This document shows positions 8,400 through 16,635 of a stretch of DNA of 64,000 nucleotides, in pieces. Positions within the stretch are counted from its first letter, which is position 1, and every line of letters starts with the position of its first letter. The stretch covers positions 1 to 64,000 of the forward strand of contig NZ_AKJG01000108.1 of NCBI RefSeq assembly GCF_000282455.1. The letters are read 5' to 3'. The DNA is from Pseudomonas sp. GM74. Its GTDB lineage: Bacteria > Pseudomonadota > Gammaproteobacteria > Pseudomonadales > Pseudomonadaceae. A program made the translations under genes and the position numbers. Under the pieces are notes generated by a model that did no database searches, was not told the origin of the DNA, and saw only the letters and a list, made by a program, of their open reading frames with translations.

Positions 8400-9212
8400 T
8401 CACTGGTGTGCCTGATAGACAGGGTCGTGCGCCTGAAGTTGCTTCAATCTCGCCAGCGGGTCCTGGCGATAGAACAGCTTCAACTGCTGGTACACCTGTG
8501 GATAAGCCTCGTGCAGCAAATCCGGGGCGCTGAAGAAGTATTCGCTGGTGACGGCGAAGAACTCGGCAGGGTTCTCGGCGGCATAAGGGTCGATGGCAGT
8601 TTCGGCATCGGGATTGCGTTCCAGTTGCCGGTCGAGGTCGTCGTAGGCTTCTTGCATGACGCTGGCCCAGTCGCTGACGCGCATGTCGGCATGCAGCGGC
8701 GGCAGGCCGTTGGCGACGCCGTTGAGCATGTCGAGCTTGTGCGCCAGTTCGTGGATCACCAGGTTGTAGCCTTCCCAGCCACCACTGGCCATTACACCGG
8801 GCCAGGCGAGGATGATCGGGCCTTGCTGCCAGGCTTCTCCGCTGTGCTCTGCGTCCCATTCGTGCTCGACGCCGCTGGCATCGCGATAGCGCTGAGGGCT
8901 GAGGAAGTCGTCGGGGTAGAGGATGATTTCGTGGAAGCCCTGATACCAGTTCAGGTCGCCGAGGTGCAGCAGCGGCAGTTGCGCCTGGGCAGCGAGCAGC
9001 AAGCGTTGTTCCTGATGCAGTTCGACACCGGGCAGGGCGCTCAGGTGCTTGTCTTCGAGGAACAGCACGCAGGCTTCGCGCAGCCATTGGTCTTCGGCGG
9101 CGCTGATGCCATCGAGAAAACTCAGGTGATGGCGCACCCGTTGCCACATGTCATCGGCAATCGGGTGCTTTGCCAGGGTGCGCCGGCGACGCCAGGTGCT
9201 CAGGGACCACAT
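8400..9212 (-). CDS. mtfA: MtfA-like M90 family zinc-dependent peptidase
   Basis: I place the start at MWSLSTWRRRRTLAKHPI, four bases after the dedA stop, giving 270 residues. The zinc motif HELAH (VIHELAHKLDMLNG) is followed by the conserved downstream region with ADMRVSDWASVM and the aromatic-rich ENPAEFFAVTSEYFF, as in E. coli MtfA. MtfA is a cytosolic peptidase that binds the Mlc repressor and so influences glucose uptake. Whether pseudomonads use it that way is unknown. The tight spacing to the upstream dedA-family gene indicates cotranscription. Confidence 0.9.
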   Translation of the reverse strand: MWSLSTWRRRRTLAKHPIADDMWQRVRHHLSFLDGISAAEDQWLREACVLFLEDKHLSALPGVELHQEQRLLLAAQAQLPLLHLGDLNWYQGFHEIILYPDDFLSPQRYRDASGVEHEWDAEHSGEAWQQGPIILAWPGVMASGGWEGYNLVIHELAHKLDMLNGVANGLPPLHADMRVSDWASVMQEAYDDLDRQLERNPDAETAIDPYAAENPAEFFAVTSEYFFSAPDLLHEAYPQVYQQLKLFYRQDPLARLKQLQAHDPVYQAHQ

Positions 9213-9216
9213 CGTG

Positions 9217-9873
9217 TCAGCGCGATTCGGCTTTGGAGTTCGACCCGGCGAGGCGGTTACGCACCATGCCAATGATCATCGGTACCAGGGAGATCAGGAT
9301 GATGCCGACTACCAGTAGCGACAGATTCTTTTTGATGAACGGTACGTTGCCAAAGAAGTAACCGAGTGTCACCAGGCCGCCGACCCACAGGATGGTGCCC
9401 AGCACGCTGAAGGCGAAGAAACGCGGATAAGGCATTTTCCCCACGCCGGCGACGAACGGTGCAAAAGTACGGATGATCGGCAGGAAGCGCGCCAGGGTCA
9501 CGGTTTTGCCGCCATGCTTGTCGTAGAAGTCGTGGGTTTGTTGCAGGTAGTCACGACGGAAGATCTTCGAGTCCGGATTGCTGAACAGCTTTTCACCCGC
9601 CGTTCGTCCGATGATGTAGTTGGTGCTGTCGCCCAGGATCGCCGCCAGCATCAGCAGACCGCCGAGCAGTACCGGGTCCATGCCGCCACCGGCCGCCACG
9701 GCGCCGGCGATGAACAGCAGGGAGTCGCCTGGCAGGAAGGGCATGACCACCAGGCCCGTTTCACAGAAGATCACCATGAACAGAATGGCGTAGATCCATG
9801 CCCCGTAGTTGGTTACAAGCATGTCGAGGTAGACGTCGAGATGCAGGACAATGTCGATCGGGTTGAAATCCAT
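9217..9873 (-). CDS. DedA family membrane protein
   Basis: The ATG at MDFNPIDIVLHLD is preceded by an AGGT-type ribosome site and was chosen over a GTG nine bases upstream; the product has 218 residues. Several hydrophobic spans, the PFLPGDSLLFIAGA loop and the RFLPIIRTFAPFVAGVGKM motif are characteristic of DedA proteins. These inner-membrane transporters support membrane-potential homeostasis and flip undecaprenyl phosphate or phospholipid. The basic C-terminus (RNRLAGSNSKAESR) is typical. It begins a two-gene unit with the zinc peptidase. Confidence 0.92.
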   Translation of the reverse strand: MDFNPIDIVLHLDVYLDMLVTNYGAWIYAILFMVIFCETGLVVMPFLPGDSLLFIAGAVAAGGGMDPVLLGGLLMLAAILGDSTNYIIGRTAGEKLFSNPDSKIFRRDYLQQTHDFYDKHGGKTVTLARFLPIIRTFAPFVAGVGKMPYPRFFAFSVLGTILWVGGLVTLGYFFGNVPFIKKNLSLLVVGIILISLVPMIIGMVRNRLAGSNSKAESR

Positions 9874-10058
9874 GGATAGCACCTGTGGTGACGGCCCGAC
9901 TCGGCAGGCCTGTGCGGATGACTTCGCGTAAGACTACGGATAGGGGTAGTTTTTCTTACAAGCCGGGAATAACGGGATTATACGAGGCGAGTGGTGAAAA
10001 TCGCGTCGAGATTGTAGCGGGGAATGTCATCACAGGGCTGATGTTTGATAACGATCGG

Positions 10059-10133
10059 GTGGGAGCGAGCCTGCTCGCGATGCCGTTGCCTCGTTGGACC
10101 CGTGTAATCCGGTCGATGCCATCGCGAGCAGGG
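10059..10133. repeat. Degenerate REP pair (REPIN)
   Basis: A forward REP copy (GTGGGAGCGAGCCTGCTCGC, 10059 onward) is followed about 40 bases later by a shortened reverse copy (TCGCGAGCAGG). It lies between the convergent tail of the acetyltransferase gene and the dedA promoter side. The second arm is eroded compared with the other REPINs in the window. Confidence 0.75.
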
Positions 10134-10143
10134 TGCTGGTGAT

Positions 10144-10605
10144 TCAGAGTTCGTCGCTGATCGGCAGCACATAGTTCTTGAATTCGGTGTCTTCCTTGAA
10201 TCCGATGGACTCGTAGGTTTTCTGCGCGACTTCGTTGTTGCTGCTGGTGGAAACACGCATGCGCACGGCATTGGTTTCCTTGGCCATTTTTTTTGCGGTG
10301 CGGATCAGGTTGTCGGCCACCAACTGGCGGCGGGCGTCCTCGGCGACATAAATATCGTTGAGGATCCATACACGCTTGAGCGAAAGCGAAGAGAAGCTCG
10401 GGTACAGCTGGCAGAAGCCCATCAGTTTGTTGCTGTCGTCATCCGACAGCGCCAGATAGATCACCGATTCCTTGCGACGCAGGCGTTTTTCGAGGAACGC
10501 CCGGGACGAGTCCGGATACGGCAGGGAACCATAAAACTCGCGATATTTGACGAACAACGGAGTCAGCAGGTCCAGGTGTTCGAGGGTCGCTTGAATAATC
10601 CGCAT
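10144..10605 (-). CDS. GNAT family N-acetyltransferase
   Basis: The start at MRIIQATLEHLDLLTPLF gives 153 residues; upstream codons of the same frame do not look coding. The GNAT fold is recognisable from the LNDIYVAEDARRQLVADNLI segment (motif A, with an altered R/Q-x-x-G/A pyrophosphate loop) and the SNNEVAQKTYESIGFKED motif B. Proteins of this type acetylate small molecules or protein N-termini with acetyl-CoA. Nothing in the context fixes the substrate. It follows eutC on the same strand with a 114-base gap, so it may or may not share that transcript. Confidence 0.85.
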   Translation of the reverse strand: MRIIQATLEHLDLLTPLFVKYREFYGSLPYPDSSRAFLEKRLRRKESVIYLALSDDDSNKLMGFCQLYPSFSSLSLKRVWILNDIYVAEDARRQLVADNLIRTAKKMAKETNAVRMRVSTSSNNEVAQKTYESIGFKEDTEFKNYVLPISDEL

Positions 10606-10719
10606 GGTAGGTCTCGTCTTCAAGTGGCTGTCTTGCGTCTCTGACGGCGATGGGAAACCCTTGGCGGCCGCGCAACGATCCTGCCTGAAACTGGTACGAA
10701 TGTGCAATGCGCAAGCGGT

Positions 10720-11556
10720 TCAGGCATTCGGCGGGCTGAGCAGGAAATTTCCTTTCATGTCGCCTCCCGTGTCCGATTCCAGTGTTTGAACCTGCGCTTC
10801 GTCCTTCAGGTTCACCCCTGACAACTGCCGCCGGCAGGCTTCGCGCATCAAATACAGCAAACGGTGTGCCGCCATGCCGTAGCTCAGGCCTTCGAGCCGG
10901 ACATTGGAGATGCAATTACGGTAGGCATCGGTAAGGCCGATCTTGGGATTGTAGGTGAAATATAAACCCAGGCTGTCAGGAGAACTGAGGCCAGGGCGTT
11001 CGCCGATGAGGATCACGGTCATTTTTGCGCCAAGCAACTCACCGATTTCATCGGCGACGGCCACCCGGCCCTGCTCCACGAGTACGACTGGCGCAACAGT
11101 CCAGCTGTCGCAGGCCATTTGCTCTTCGAAACGCGCCAGAAACGGCAGGGTATGGCGATGAACGGCCAGTGCCGACAGGCCGTCGGCGACCACGATCACC
11201 AGATCCACGCCTCCCGGATGGGCAGTCGCGTAATCACGAAGGGTCTGCGCCGAGGCATCACTGAGTTTTCGCCCCAGATCGGGGCGTTGCAGGTACGTGT
11301 TGCGATCCGTCGCCGCACTGTGCAGCAAAAGACACTCGCGATCACGTTCGGCCAATTGCGCGCCGAGGGAGGAGTGGTCAAACGGCAAGTGCACCGCATC
11401 CCGCGCCTGAGCGTGGGCATATTGGAAGTCCAGTTGCGCGTGGGTGGGAATGCTGGTGCCGGTGCGGCCCAGAGCGATTCGCGCCGGCGTCAGGCGCCGC
11501 AGTTCCAGCCAGGGGTTGTGTGGATCGAAGGGTAGTTTATCCATGTCAATGCTCAT
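10720..11556 (-). CDS. eutC: Ethanolamine ammonia-lyase small subunit
   Basis: The ATG overlaps the eutB stop by four bases (ATGA), which sets the start at MSIDMDKLPFDPHNPW and gives 278 residues. Family landmarks are present: LALGRTGTSIPT-like (IALGRTGTSIPTHAQLDFQ), DLVIVVADGLSALAV and the IGERPGLSSPDSLGLYFTY segment. With EutB it forms the adenosylcobalamin-dependent lyase that converts ethanolamine to acetaldehyde and ammonia. No shell-protein or reactivase (eutA) genes are in the window, so this is the simple cytosolic form of the pathway. Confidence 0.96.
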   Translation of the reverse strand: MSIDMDKLPFDPHNPWLELRRLTPARIALGRTGTSIPTHAQLDFQYAHAQARDAVHLPFDHSSLGAQLAERDRECLLLHSAATDRNTYLQRPDLGRKLSDASAQTLRDYATAHPGGVDLVIVVADGLSALAVHRHTLPFLARFEEQMACDSWTVAPVVLVEQGRVAVADEIGELLGAKMTVILIGERPGLSSPDSLGLYFTYNPKIGLTDAYRNCISNVRLEGLSYGMAAHRLLYLMREACRRQLSGVNLKDEAQVQTLESDTGGDMKGNFLLSPPNA

Positions 11557-12947
11557 CCCAGTTGCGCCAAGGCCTGCCGGAAGGCTGGCGGCAGGCTGTC
11601 GCCGAAGAGAACCCTGCCATCGGCTTGAGTGAAGATGCCCATTTTCGCCAGCCACTGCTCGAATTCCGGTGCGGGCTTCAGGCCCAGGGTCTGCCGGGCG
11701 TAGAGCGCATCGTGGAACGAGGTGGTCTGGTAGTTGAGCATGATGTCGTCGGAGCCGGGGATGCCCATGATGAAGTTGATCCCGGCGACACCCAGCAGGG
11801 TCAGCAAGGTGTCCATGTCATCCTGGTCGGCTTCGGCGTGGTTGGTGTAGCAGATGTCGCAACCCATGGGCACACCGAGCAATTTGCCGCAGAAGTGGTC
11901 TTCCAGGCCAGCGCGGATGATCTGTTTGCCGTTGTACAGGTATTCCGGGCCGATGAAGCCGACGACGGTATTGACCAGGAACGGTTTGAAATGCCGCGCC
12001 ACGGCGTAGGCCCGGGTTTCGCAGGTTTGCTGATCGACGCCATGATGGGCGTTGGCCGACAGAGCGCTGCCCTGGCCGGTTTCGAAGTACATCAGGTTCT
12101 GGCCCAGCGTGCCGCGATTGAGGCTCAATCCTGCGTCGTAACCTTCCTGCAATATATTGAGGTTGATGCCGAAACTGGCGTTGGCTGCTTCGGTGCCAGC
12201 GATCGACTGGAACACCAGGTCCAACGGCACGCCGCGATTGACCGCTTCGATCGAGGTGGTGACATGGGTCAGCACGCAAGCCTGGGTCGGAATGTCGTAG
12301 CGCTGGATGATTGCGTCGAGCATCTCCAGCATGGCGCAGATCGAGGCGATGCTGTCAGTGGCTGGGTTGATGCCGATCATGGCATCGCCATTGCCGTGCA
12401 GCAGGCCGTCGAGAATGCTCGCGGCGATGCCGGCCGGTTCGTCGGTGGGGTGATTCGGTTGCAGGCGCGTGGACAGTCGACCGCGCAGGCCCAGGGTGCC
12501 GCGAAACTGCGTAACCACGCGGATTTTTTGCGCCACCAGCACCAGATCCTGCACGCGCATGATCTTCGACACAGCGGCGGCCATTTCCGGGGTGAGGCCG
12601 GGGGCGAGGGAGCGCAGAACCTGCTCGTCGGCGGCATCGCTGAGCAGCCAGTCGCGAAAGCCGCCGACGGTGAGGTGGCTGACGACCGCGAAGGCTTGTT
12701 TGTCGTGGGTGTCGATGATCAGTCGGGTGACTTCATCGGATTCGTAGGGGATCAGTGCTTCCTGCAGAAAGTGGCTTAGCGGAGTGTCGGCCAAAGCCAT
12801 CTGTGCGGCCACCCGCTCGCCATCGTTGAGCGCGGCGACGCCGGCCAGAAAATCTCCGGAGCGGGCCGGGCTGGCCTTGGCCATCACTTCCTTGAGGCTG
12901 TCGAAGCGGTAAGTCTGGGCGCCGACGGTATGGGCGAATGTGGCCAT
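11553..12947 (-). CDS. eutB: Ethanolamine ammonia-lyase large subunit
   Basis: The start at MATFAHTVGAQTYRFDSLKE gives 464 residues, the normal length; the frame upstream runs into a REPIN and is not coding. The catalytic TIM-barrel segments are recognisable, including DAMIGINPATDS, the substrate-site region GIN(L)NILQEGYDAG and the GVPMGCDICYTNHAEAD stretch. It carries the cobalamin and substrate sites, while EutC completes the complex. It is translationally coupled to eutC and separated from the permease gene by a 191-base gap filled mostly by a REPIN. Confidence 0.97.
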   Translation of the reverse strand: MATFAHTVGAQTYRFDSLKEVMAKASPARSGDFLAGVAALNDGERVAAQMALADTPLSHFLQEALIPYESDEVTRLIIDTHDKQAFAVVSHLTVGGFRDWLLSDAADEQVLRSLAPGLTPEMAAAVSKIMRVQDLVLVAQKIRVVTQFRGTLGLRGRLSTRLQPNHPTDEPAGIAASILDGLLHGNGDAMIGINPATDSIASICAMLEMLDAIIQRYDIPTQACVLTHVTTSIEAVNRGVPLDLVFQSIAGTEAANASFGINLNILQEGYDAGLSLNRGTLGQNLMYFETGQGSALSANAHHGVDQQTCETRAYAVARHFKPFLVNTVVGFIGPEYLYNGKQIIRAGLEDHFCGKLLGVPMGCDICYTNHAEADQDDMDTLLTLLGVAGINFIMGIPGSDDIMLNYQTTSFHDALYARQTLGLKPAPEFEQWLAKMGIFTQADGRVLFGDSLPPAFRQALAQLG

Positions 12948-12985
12948 GGGGCGGTGTCCTCCAATAATTACTGCAATCTGCTCTT

Positions 12986-13080
12986 CCTGTGGGAGCGGGC
13001 TTGCTCGCGAATACGATGTGTCATTCAAAATGGATGTCGACTGACACGACGCCTTCGCGAGCAAGCCCGCTCCCACAGGG
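12986..13080. repeat. REPIN (paired REP sequences) inside the ethanolamine operon
   Basis: Forward copy 12986-13011 and reverse copy 13054-13079 are near-perfect inverse repeats of CCTGTGGGAGCGGGCTTGCT-type sequence separated by about 42 bases. The element sits between the permease and eutB genes and could fold in the mRNA, lowering downstream expression or stabilising the upstream part. Confidence 0.92.
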
Positions 13081-13138
13081 GAATTGCGTGCACTTCAATA
13101 ATGCAGGCGCCGGGCAGCGGGCCCGGCGCCGGTGCATC

Positions 13139-14512
13139 TCATATACCTTCGAGCATAGCGTCTGCCGGTGCCTCGGAACGTTGCTTGGCGGTCAACTGGA
13201 AGTACAGGTAACCGGCAACCATGAAGCCGAGGAAAACCAGGCCGATCAGGGTGTTGAACCAGGCCATCGCCACCAGGCACACCACCGCCAGGAACAACGC
13301 GATCCCTGGCACGATCGGATAGCCCGGCGCGCGGAAGGTGCGCTCCAGGTTCGGTTCGGTCTTACGCAGCTTGAACAGGCTCAGCATACTGATGATGTAC
13401 ATCACGATGGCGCCGAATACCGACATGGTGATCATCGCCGCCGTCAGGGTCATGCCTTGCAGGTTGACCAGGCCGTCGCTGTAGATCGCCGCGATGCCGA
13501 TCACGCCGCCAGCCAGGATCGCCCGATGCGGGGTCTGGAAGCGCGAAAGTTTGGCCAGCCCCTTGGGCAGGTAACCGGCGCGAGCCAGGGCGAAGAACTG
13601 CCGTGAATAGCCAAGAATGATCCCGTGGAAACTTGCCACCAGGCCGAACAGGCCGATCCATACCAGCATGTGCATCCAGGTCGAATTATTGCCGACCACG
13701 GCTTTCATCGCCTGGGGCAACGGATCGTTGATGTTCGACAGTTGACGCCAGTCGCCGACGCCGCCGGCCATCACCATCACGCCGATGGCCAGGAACACCA
13801 GGGTCAGAATGCCGCTGACGTAGGCCTTGGGGATCGTGCGTTTCGGGTCCTTGGCTTCCTCGGCGGCCATGGCCGCGCCTTCGATGGCGAGGAAGAACCA
13901 GATCGCAAAGGGGATCGCTGCAAAAATCCCGGGAATCGAGCCCATCGTGAACTCGTTCGAACCTGACCAGCCATTGAGCACGAAGTTACTGAAGCTGAAG
14001 CCCGGTGCGACCACGCCCATGAACACCAGCAATTCAGCGACCGCCAGCACGGTGACCACCAATTCGAAGGTGGCCGCGATGCTGACGCCGAGGATATTCA
14101 GGCCCATGAATACGAAATAGGCGCCAACGGCGGCGATTTTTGGGTCAAGTTCCGGGTATTGCACGTTGAGGTAGGCGCCGATGGCCATGGCGATGGCCGG
14201 TGGTGCAAAGACGAATTCGATCAAGGTGGCGATGCCGGCGATCAACCCGCCTTTCTCGCCAAAGGCACGGCGGCTGTAGGCAAACGGCCCGCCAGCGTGG
14301 GGAATCGCCGTCGTCAGTTCGGTGAAGCTGAAGATGAAGCAGGTGTACATCGTCGCCACCATCAACGCGGTGACGAGAAAACCCAGTGTGCCTGCGGTGC
14401 CCCAGCCGTAACTCCAGCCGAAGTACTCGCCGGAAATCACCAGGCCGACGGCAATGCCCCATAAATGCAGGGTGCCGAGTGTGGGTTTGAGCTGTGTGGA
14501 AGAAGTAGTCAT
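13139..14512 (-). CDS. eat: Ethanolamine permease (APC family)
   Basis: A 457-residue amino acid/polyamine/organocation transporter with about twelve hydrophobic spans. The family-specific regions GEYFGWSYGWGTAGTLGF and the EGAAMAAEEAKDPKRTIPK loop between spans fit ethanolamine permeases rather than amino-acid carriers. It imports ethanolamine across the inner membrane. The gene begins the operon with eutB and eutC and has a perfect sigma-54 promoter 80 bases upstream. The same gene order (regulator, aldehyde dehydrogenase, permease, eutB, eutC) is known from P. putida. Confidence 0.94.
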   Translation of the reverse strand: MTTSSTQLKPTLGTLHLWGIAVGLVISGEYFGWSYGWGTAGTLGFLVTALMVATMYTCFIFSFTELTTAIPHAGGPFAYSRRAFGEKGGLIAGIATLIEFVFAPPAIAMAIGAYLNVQYPELDPKIAAVGAYFVFMGLNILGVSIAATFELVVTVLAVAELLVFMGVVAPGFSFSNFVLNGWSGSNEFTMGSIPGIFAAIPFAIWFFLAIEGAAMAAEEAKDPKRTIPKAYVSGILTLVFLAIGVMVMAGGVGDWRQLSNINDPLPQAMKAVVGNNSTWMHMLVWIGLFGLVASFHGIILGYSRQFFALARAGYLPKGLAKLSRFQTPHRAILAGGVIGIAAIYSDGLVNLQGMTLTAAMITMSVFGAIVMYIISMLSLFKLRKTEPNLERTFRAPGYPIVPGIALFLAVVCLVAMAWFNTLIGLVFLGFMVAGYLYFQLTAKQRSEAPADAMLEGI

Positions 14513-14592
14513 AAGTCCTCTCTAATTTTTATTGTTCGATCTTTTGGACTTTCGGGTGCGAAGGTTTGGGTGGAACGCTAAATAACGGGTAC

Positions 14593-14607
14593 GCAAGGCC
14601 CGTGCCA
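14593..14607 (-). promoter_or_regulatory. Sigma-54 (-24/-12) promoter of the permease-eutBC operon
   Basis: Read on the minus strand the sequence is TGGCACGGGCCTTGC, identical to the consensus TGGCACG-N4-TTGC. It lies 81-95 bases upstream of the permease ATG, giving a leader of roughly 70 bases. The regulator encoded nearby is a sigma-54 activator, which supports function. Confidence 0.9.
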
Positions 14608-14647
14608 GAGCGGCCAGGCCTTGGGTGTTGGGTCATGGCGGTAGAAA

Positions 14648-14675
14648 GGGCGACACAGAAATACCTGTGTCGCCC
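14648..14675 (-). terminator. Hairpin after the aldehyde dehydrogenase gene
   Basis: GGGCGACACAG and CTGTGTCGCCC are perfect 11-bp arms around a 6-base loop, eight bases beyond the aldehyde dehydrogenase stop and followed on the minus strand by TTTCT. Termination of that gene is the simplest reading. It also lies about 40 bases upstream of the next sigma-54 promoter, so an additional activator-binding role is possible. Confidence 0.7.
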
Positions 14676-14682
14676 CCGGTTT

Positions 14683-16203
14683 TTAGAAGAAGCCCAGCGG
14701 ATTGATGTCGTAGCTCACCAGCAGGTTTTTGGTCTGCTGATAGTGGTCGAGCATCATCTTGTGGGTTTCACGACCGACGCCGGACTTCTTGTAGCCACCG
14801 AACGCGGCGTGCGCCGGGTACAGGTGGTAGCAGTTGGTCCATACACGACCGGCCTTGATGGCGCGACCCATGCGGTAGGCGCGGTTGATGTCGCGGGTCC
14901 AGAGTCCGGCGCCCAGGCCGAACTCGGTGTCGTTGGCGATGGCCAGGGCTTCGGCTTCGTCCTTGAAGGTGGTGATGCTCACCACCGGACCAAAGATTTC
15001 TTCCTGGAACACACGCATCTTGTTGGTGCCCTTGAGCAGCGTCGGCTGGATGTAATACCCGCTTGCCAGGTTGCCCTCGAGTTTTTCCACCTTGCCGCCG
15101 GTCAGCAACTCGGCGCCTTCGCCCTTGGCGATTTCCAGGTACGAAAGGATTTTGTCGAATTGCTGCTCGGACGCCTGGGCGCCGACCATGGTGTCGGTGT
15201 CCAGCGGGTCGCCACGTTTGATTTGCAGGACCTTCTTCATCACCACTTGCATGAATTCGTCGTAGATCGACTCCTGCACCAGCGCCCGGGAAGGGCAGGT
15301 ACAGACTTCGCCCTGGTTGAAGAACGCCAGCACCAGGCCTTCGGCGGCTTTTTCGATGAAGGACGGTTCGGCCTTCATGATGTCTTCGAAGAAGATGTTC
15401 GGCGATTTGCCACCCAGCTCCACGGTGGACGGAATGATGTTTTCCGCCGCGCATTTCATGATGTGCGAGCCGACCGGGGTCGAGCCGGTGAAGGCAATCT
15501 TGGCGATGCGCTTGCTGGTGGCCAAGGCCTCGCCGGCTTCGCGACCGAAGCCCTGAACGATGTTCAACACGCCCGGTGGCAGCAGGTCGCCGATCAGTTC
15601 GACCAGCACGGTGATGCCCAGCGGGGTTTGCTCGGCAGGCTTGAGTACCACGCAGTTACCGGCGGCGAGTGCCGGGGCGAGTTTCCAGGCGGCCATCAGG
15701 ATCGGGAAGTTCCACGGGATGATCTGCCCGACCACGCCTAGCGGTTCATGGATGTGATAGGCCACGGTGTTGCCGTCGATCTCGGCGGCGCTGCCTTCCT
15801 GGGCACGGATGCAACCGGCGAAGTAGCGGAAGTGGTCGGCGGCCAGCGGGATGTCGGCGTTGAGGGTTTCACGCACGGCCTTGCCGTTGTCCCAGGATTC
15901 GGTGATTGCCAGCAGTTCGAGGTTCTGTTCGATGCGGTCGGCGATTTTCAGCAGCACCAGCGAGCGTGCCTGGGCGGACGTGGCGCCCCAGGCATCGGCC
16001 GCCGCGTGGGCAGCGTCCAGGGCCTTGTCGATGTCTTCGGCCGTGGAACGGGGGAATTCGGCAATCGGTTGGCCATTCACTGGCGAGGTATTGGTGAAGT
16101 ACTGACCTTTGACAGGCGCGACGAACTCGCCGCCGATGTAGTTACCGTATTTGGCTTTGAACGAAACGATAGCGCCTTCAGTACCGGGGTGAGCGTAACG
16201 CAT
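14683..16203 (-). CDS. exaC: NAD-dependent aldehyde dehydrogenase (acetaldehyde oxidation)
   Basis: A 506-residue aldehyde dehydrogenase of the AcoD/ExaC type. The catalytic cysteine is C301 (NQGEVCTCPSR) and the general base E262 (VELGGKSPNIF); the NAD site includes IIPWNFP and FTGSTPVGSHI. Between the ethanolamine permease and a sigma-54 activator, its role is almost certainly to oxidise acetaldehyde from the lyase to acetate in the cytoplasm. It has its own sigma-54 promoter. The start MRYAHPGTEGAIVSFKAKYG is the usual one. The symbol is by similarity. Confidence 0.93.
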   Translation of the reverse strand: MRYAHPGTEGAIVSFKAKYGNYIGGEFVAPVKGQYFTNTSPVNGQPIAEFPRSTAEDIDKALDAAHAAADAWGATSAQARSLVLLKIADRIEQNLELLAITESWDNGKAVRETLNADIPLAADHFRYFAGCIRAQEGSAAEIDGNTVAYHIHEPLGVVGQIIPWNFPILMAAWKLAPALAAGNCVVLKPAEQTPLGITVLVELIGDLLPPGVLNIVQGFGREAGEALATSKRIAKIAFTGSTPVGSHIMKCAAENIIPSTVELGGKSPNIFFEDIMKAEPSFIEKAAEGLVLAFFNQGEVCTCPSRALVQESIYDEFMQVVMKKVLQIKRGDPLDTDTMVGAQASEQQFDKILSYLEIAKGEGAELLTGGKVEKLEGNLASGYYIQPTLLKGTNKMRVFQEEIFGPVVSITTFKDEAEALAIANDTEFGLGAGLWTRDINRAYRMGRAIKAGRVWTNCYHLYPAHAAFGGYKKSGVGRETHKMMLDHYQQTKNLLVSYDINPLGFF

Positions 16204-16267
16204 GGTGGTCTCTCCTTGCTTTTGTGCTTATAGGGAGTCGCGCATGTGCGCTTGCTTTAAGCGTAGA

Positions 16268-16282
16268 GCAAGGGCCGGGCCA
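16268..16282 (-). promoter_or_regulatory. Sigma-54 (-24/-12) promoter of the aldehyde dehydrogenase gene
   Basis: The minus strand reads TGGCCCGGCCCTTGC followed by T, one mismatch from TGGCACG-N4-TTGCW with both the GG and GC doublets correctly spaced. It lies 65-79 bases upstream of the ATG. It matches the promoter ahead of the permease operon, suggesting joint control. Confidence 0.82.
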
Positions 16283-16356
16283 GTGCCTTGCATGTCAGGT
16301 AAATCAAGGTCTTGCGTAGTTTTTGTCGGACAAACGGGGTTGGCTTGTGGCGCTTT

Positions 16357-16385
16357 CGGTACAGCCCTCGTGACACTTTGTACCG
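16357..16385. promoter_or_regulatory. Inverted repeat, candidate upstream activating site
   Basis: CGGTACA and TGTACCG are perfect 7-bp arms 15 bases apart, centred about 95 bases upstream of the -24 element. Enhancer-binding proteins usually bind at this distance, so it may be the site of the divergently encoded activator. A second small repeat (ACCGT/ACGGT, 16382-16398) overlaps its right edge. Confidence 0.45.
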
Positions 16386-16476
16386 TTTTTGGCACGGTGT
16401 GTGACCGAGCGGTCTTGCCGGCATTGCAATGCGGGTCAGGCTGGAGGATGCTCGGCATCACATAACGCAATGCACA

Positions 16477-16597
16477 TGTAGCAGCTGCCGAAGGCTGCGT
16501 TCGAGGGCGAAGCACTCGCCTCGGCTAGGCAATGAAATCCGGGACACAGGTTTTACGACCGCTCCGCGCCCGAACGCAGCCTGCGGCAGCTGCTACA
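16477..16597. repeat. 121-base inverted-repeat element, copy 1
   Basis: Terminal arms 16477-16503 and 16571-16597 (27 bases, one mismatch) begin TGTAGCAGCTGCCG. The reverse complement matches the left half of the element at 43086 without gaps for about 60 bases, including an internal GTCGTAAA...CCGGATT core. It resembles a non-autonomous mobile repeat; no clear target duplication is seen. Confidence 0.75.
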
Positions 16598-16635
16598 CGG
16601 AGGCGAGCCAGATCTTTCTGGGAGAATAATAATAA

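Larger units (their letters stand above)
16204..16635. other. Divergent control region between the aldehyde dehydrogenase and its activator gene
   Basis: The 432 bases hold, from left to right, the sigma-54 promoter of the dehydrogenase gene, an inverted repeat suited to activator binding, and a 121-base inverted-repeat element next to the activator gene. The activator start is preceded by a GGGAGAATAAT leader containing a usable ribosome site. No open frame here looks coding. Confidence 0.8.

Noticed and set aside
11520..12779. A 419-codon plus-strand frame opposite eutB
   Set aside because: Shadow of eutB; no family features and composition typical of antisense frames.
12986..13080. CRISPR-like repeats
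   Set aside because: Copies are inverse pairs scattered between genes, without regular spacing or cas genes; they are REP elements.
10720..14512. Ethanolamine microcompartment
   Set aside because: No shell, eutA, eutE, eutG or cobalamin adenosyltransferase genes are present in the neighbourhood.
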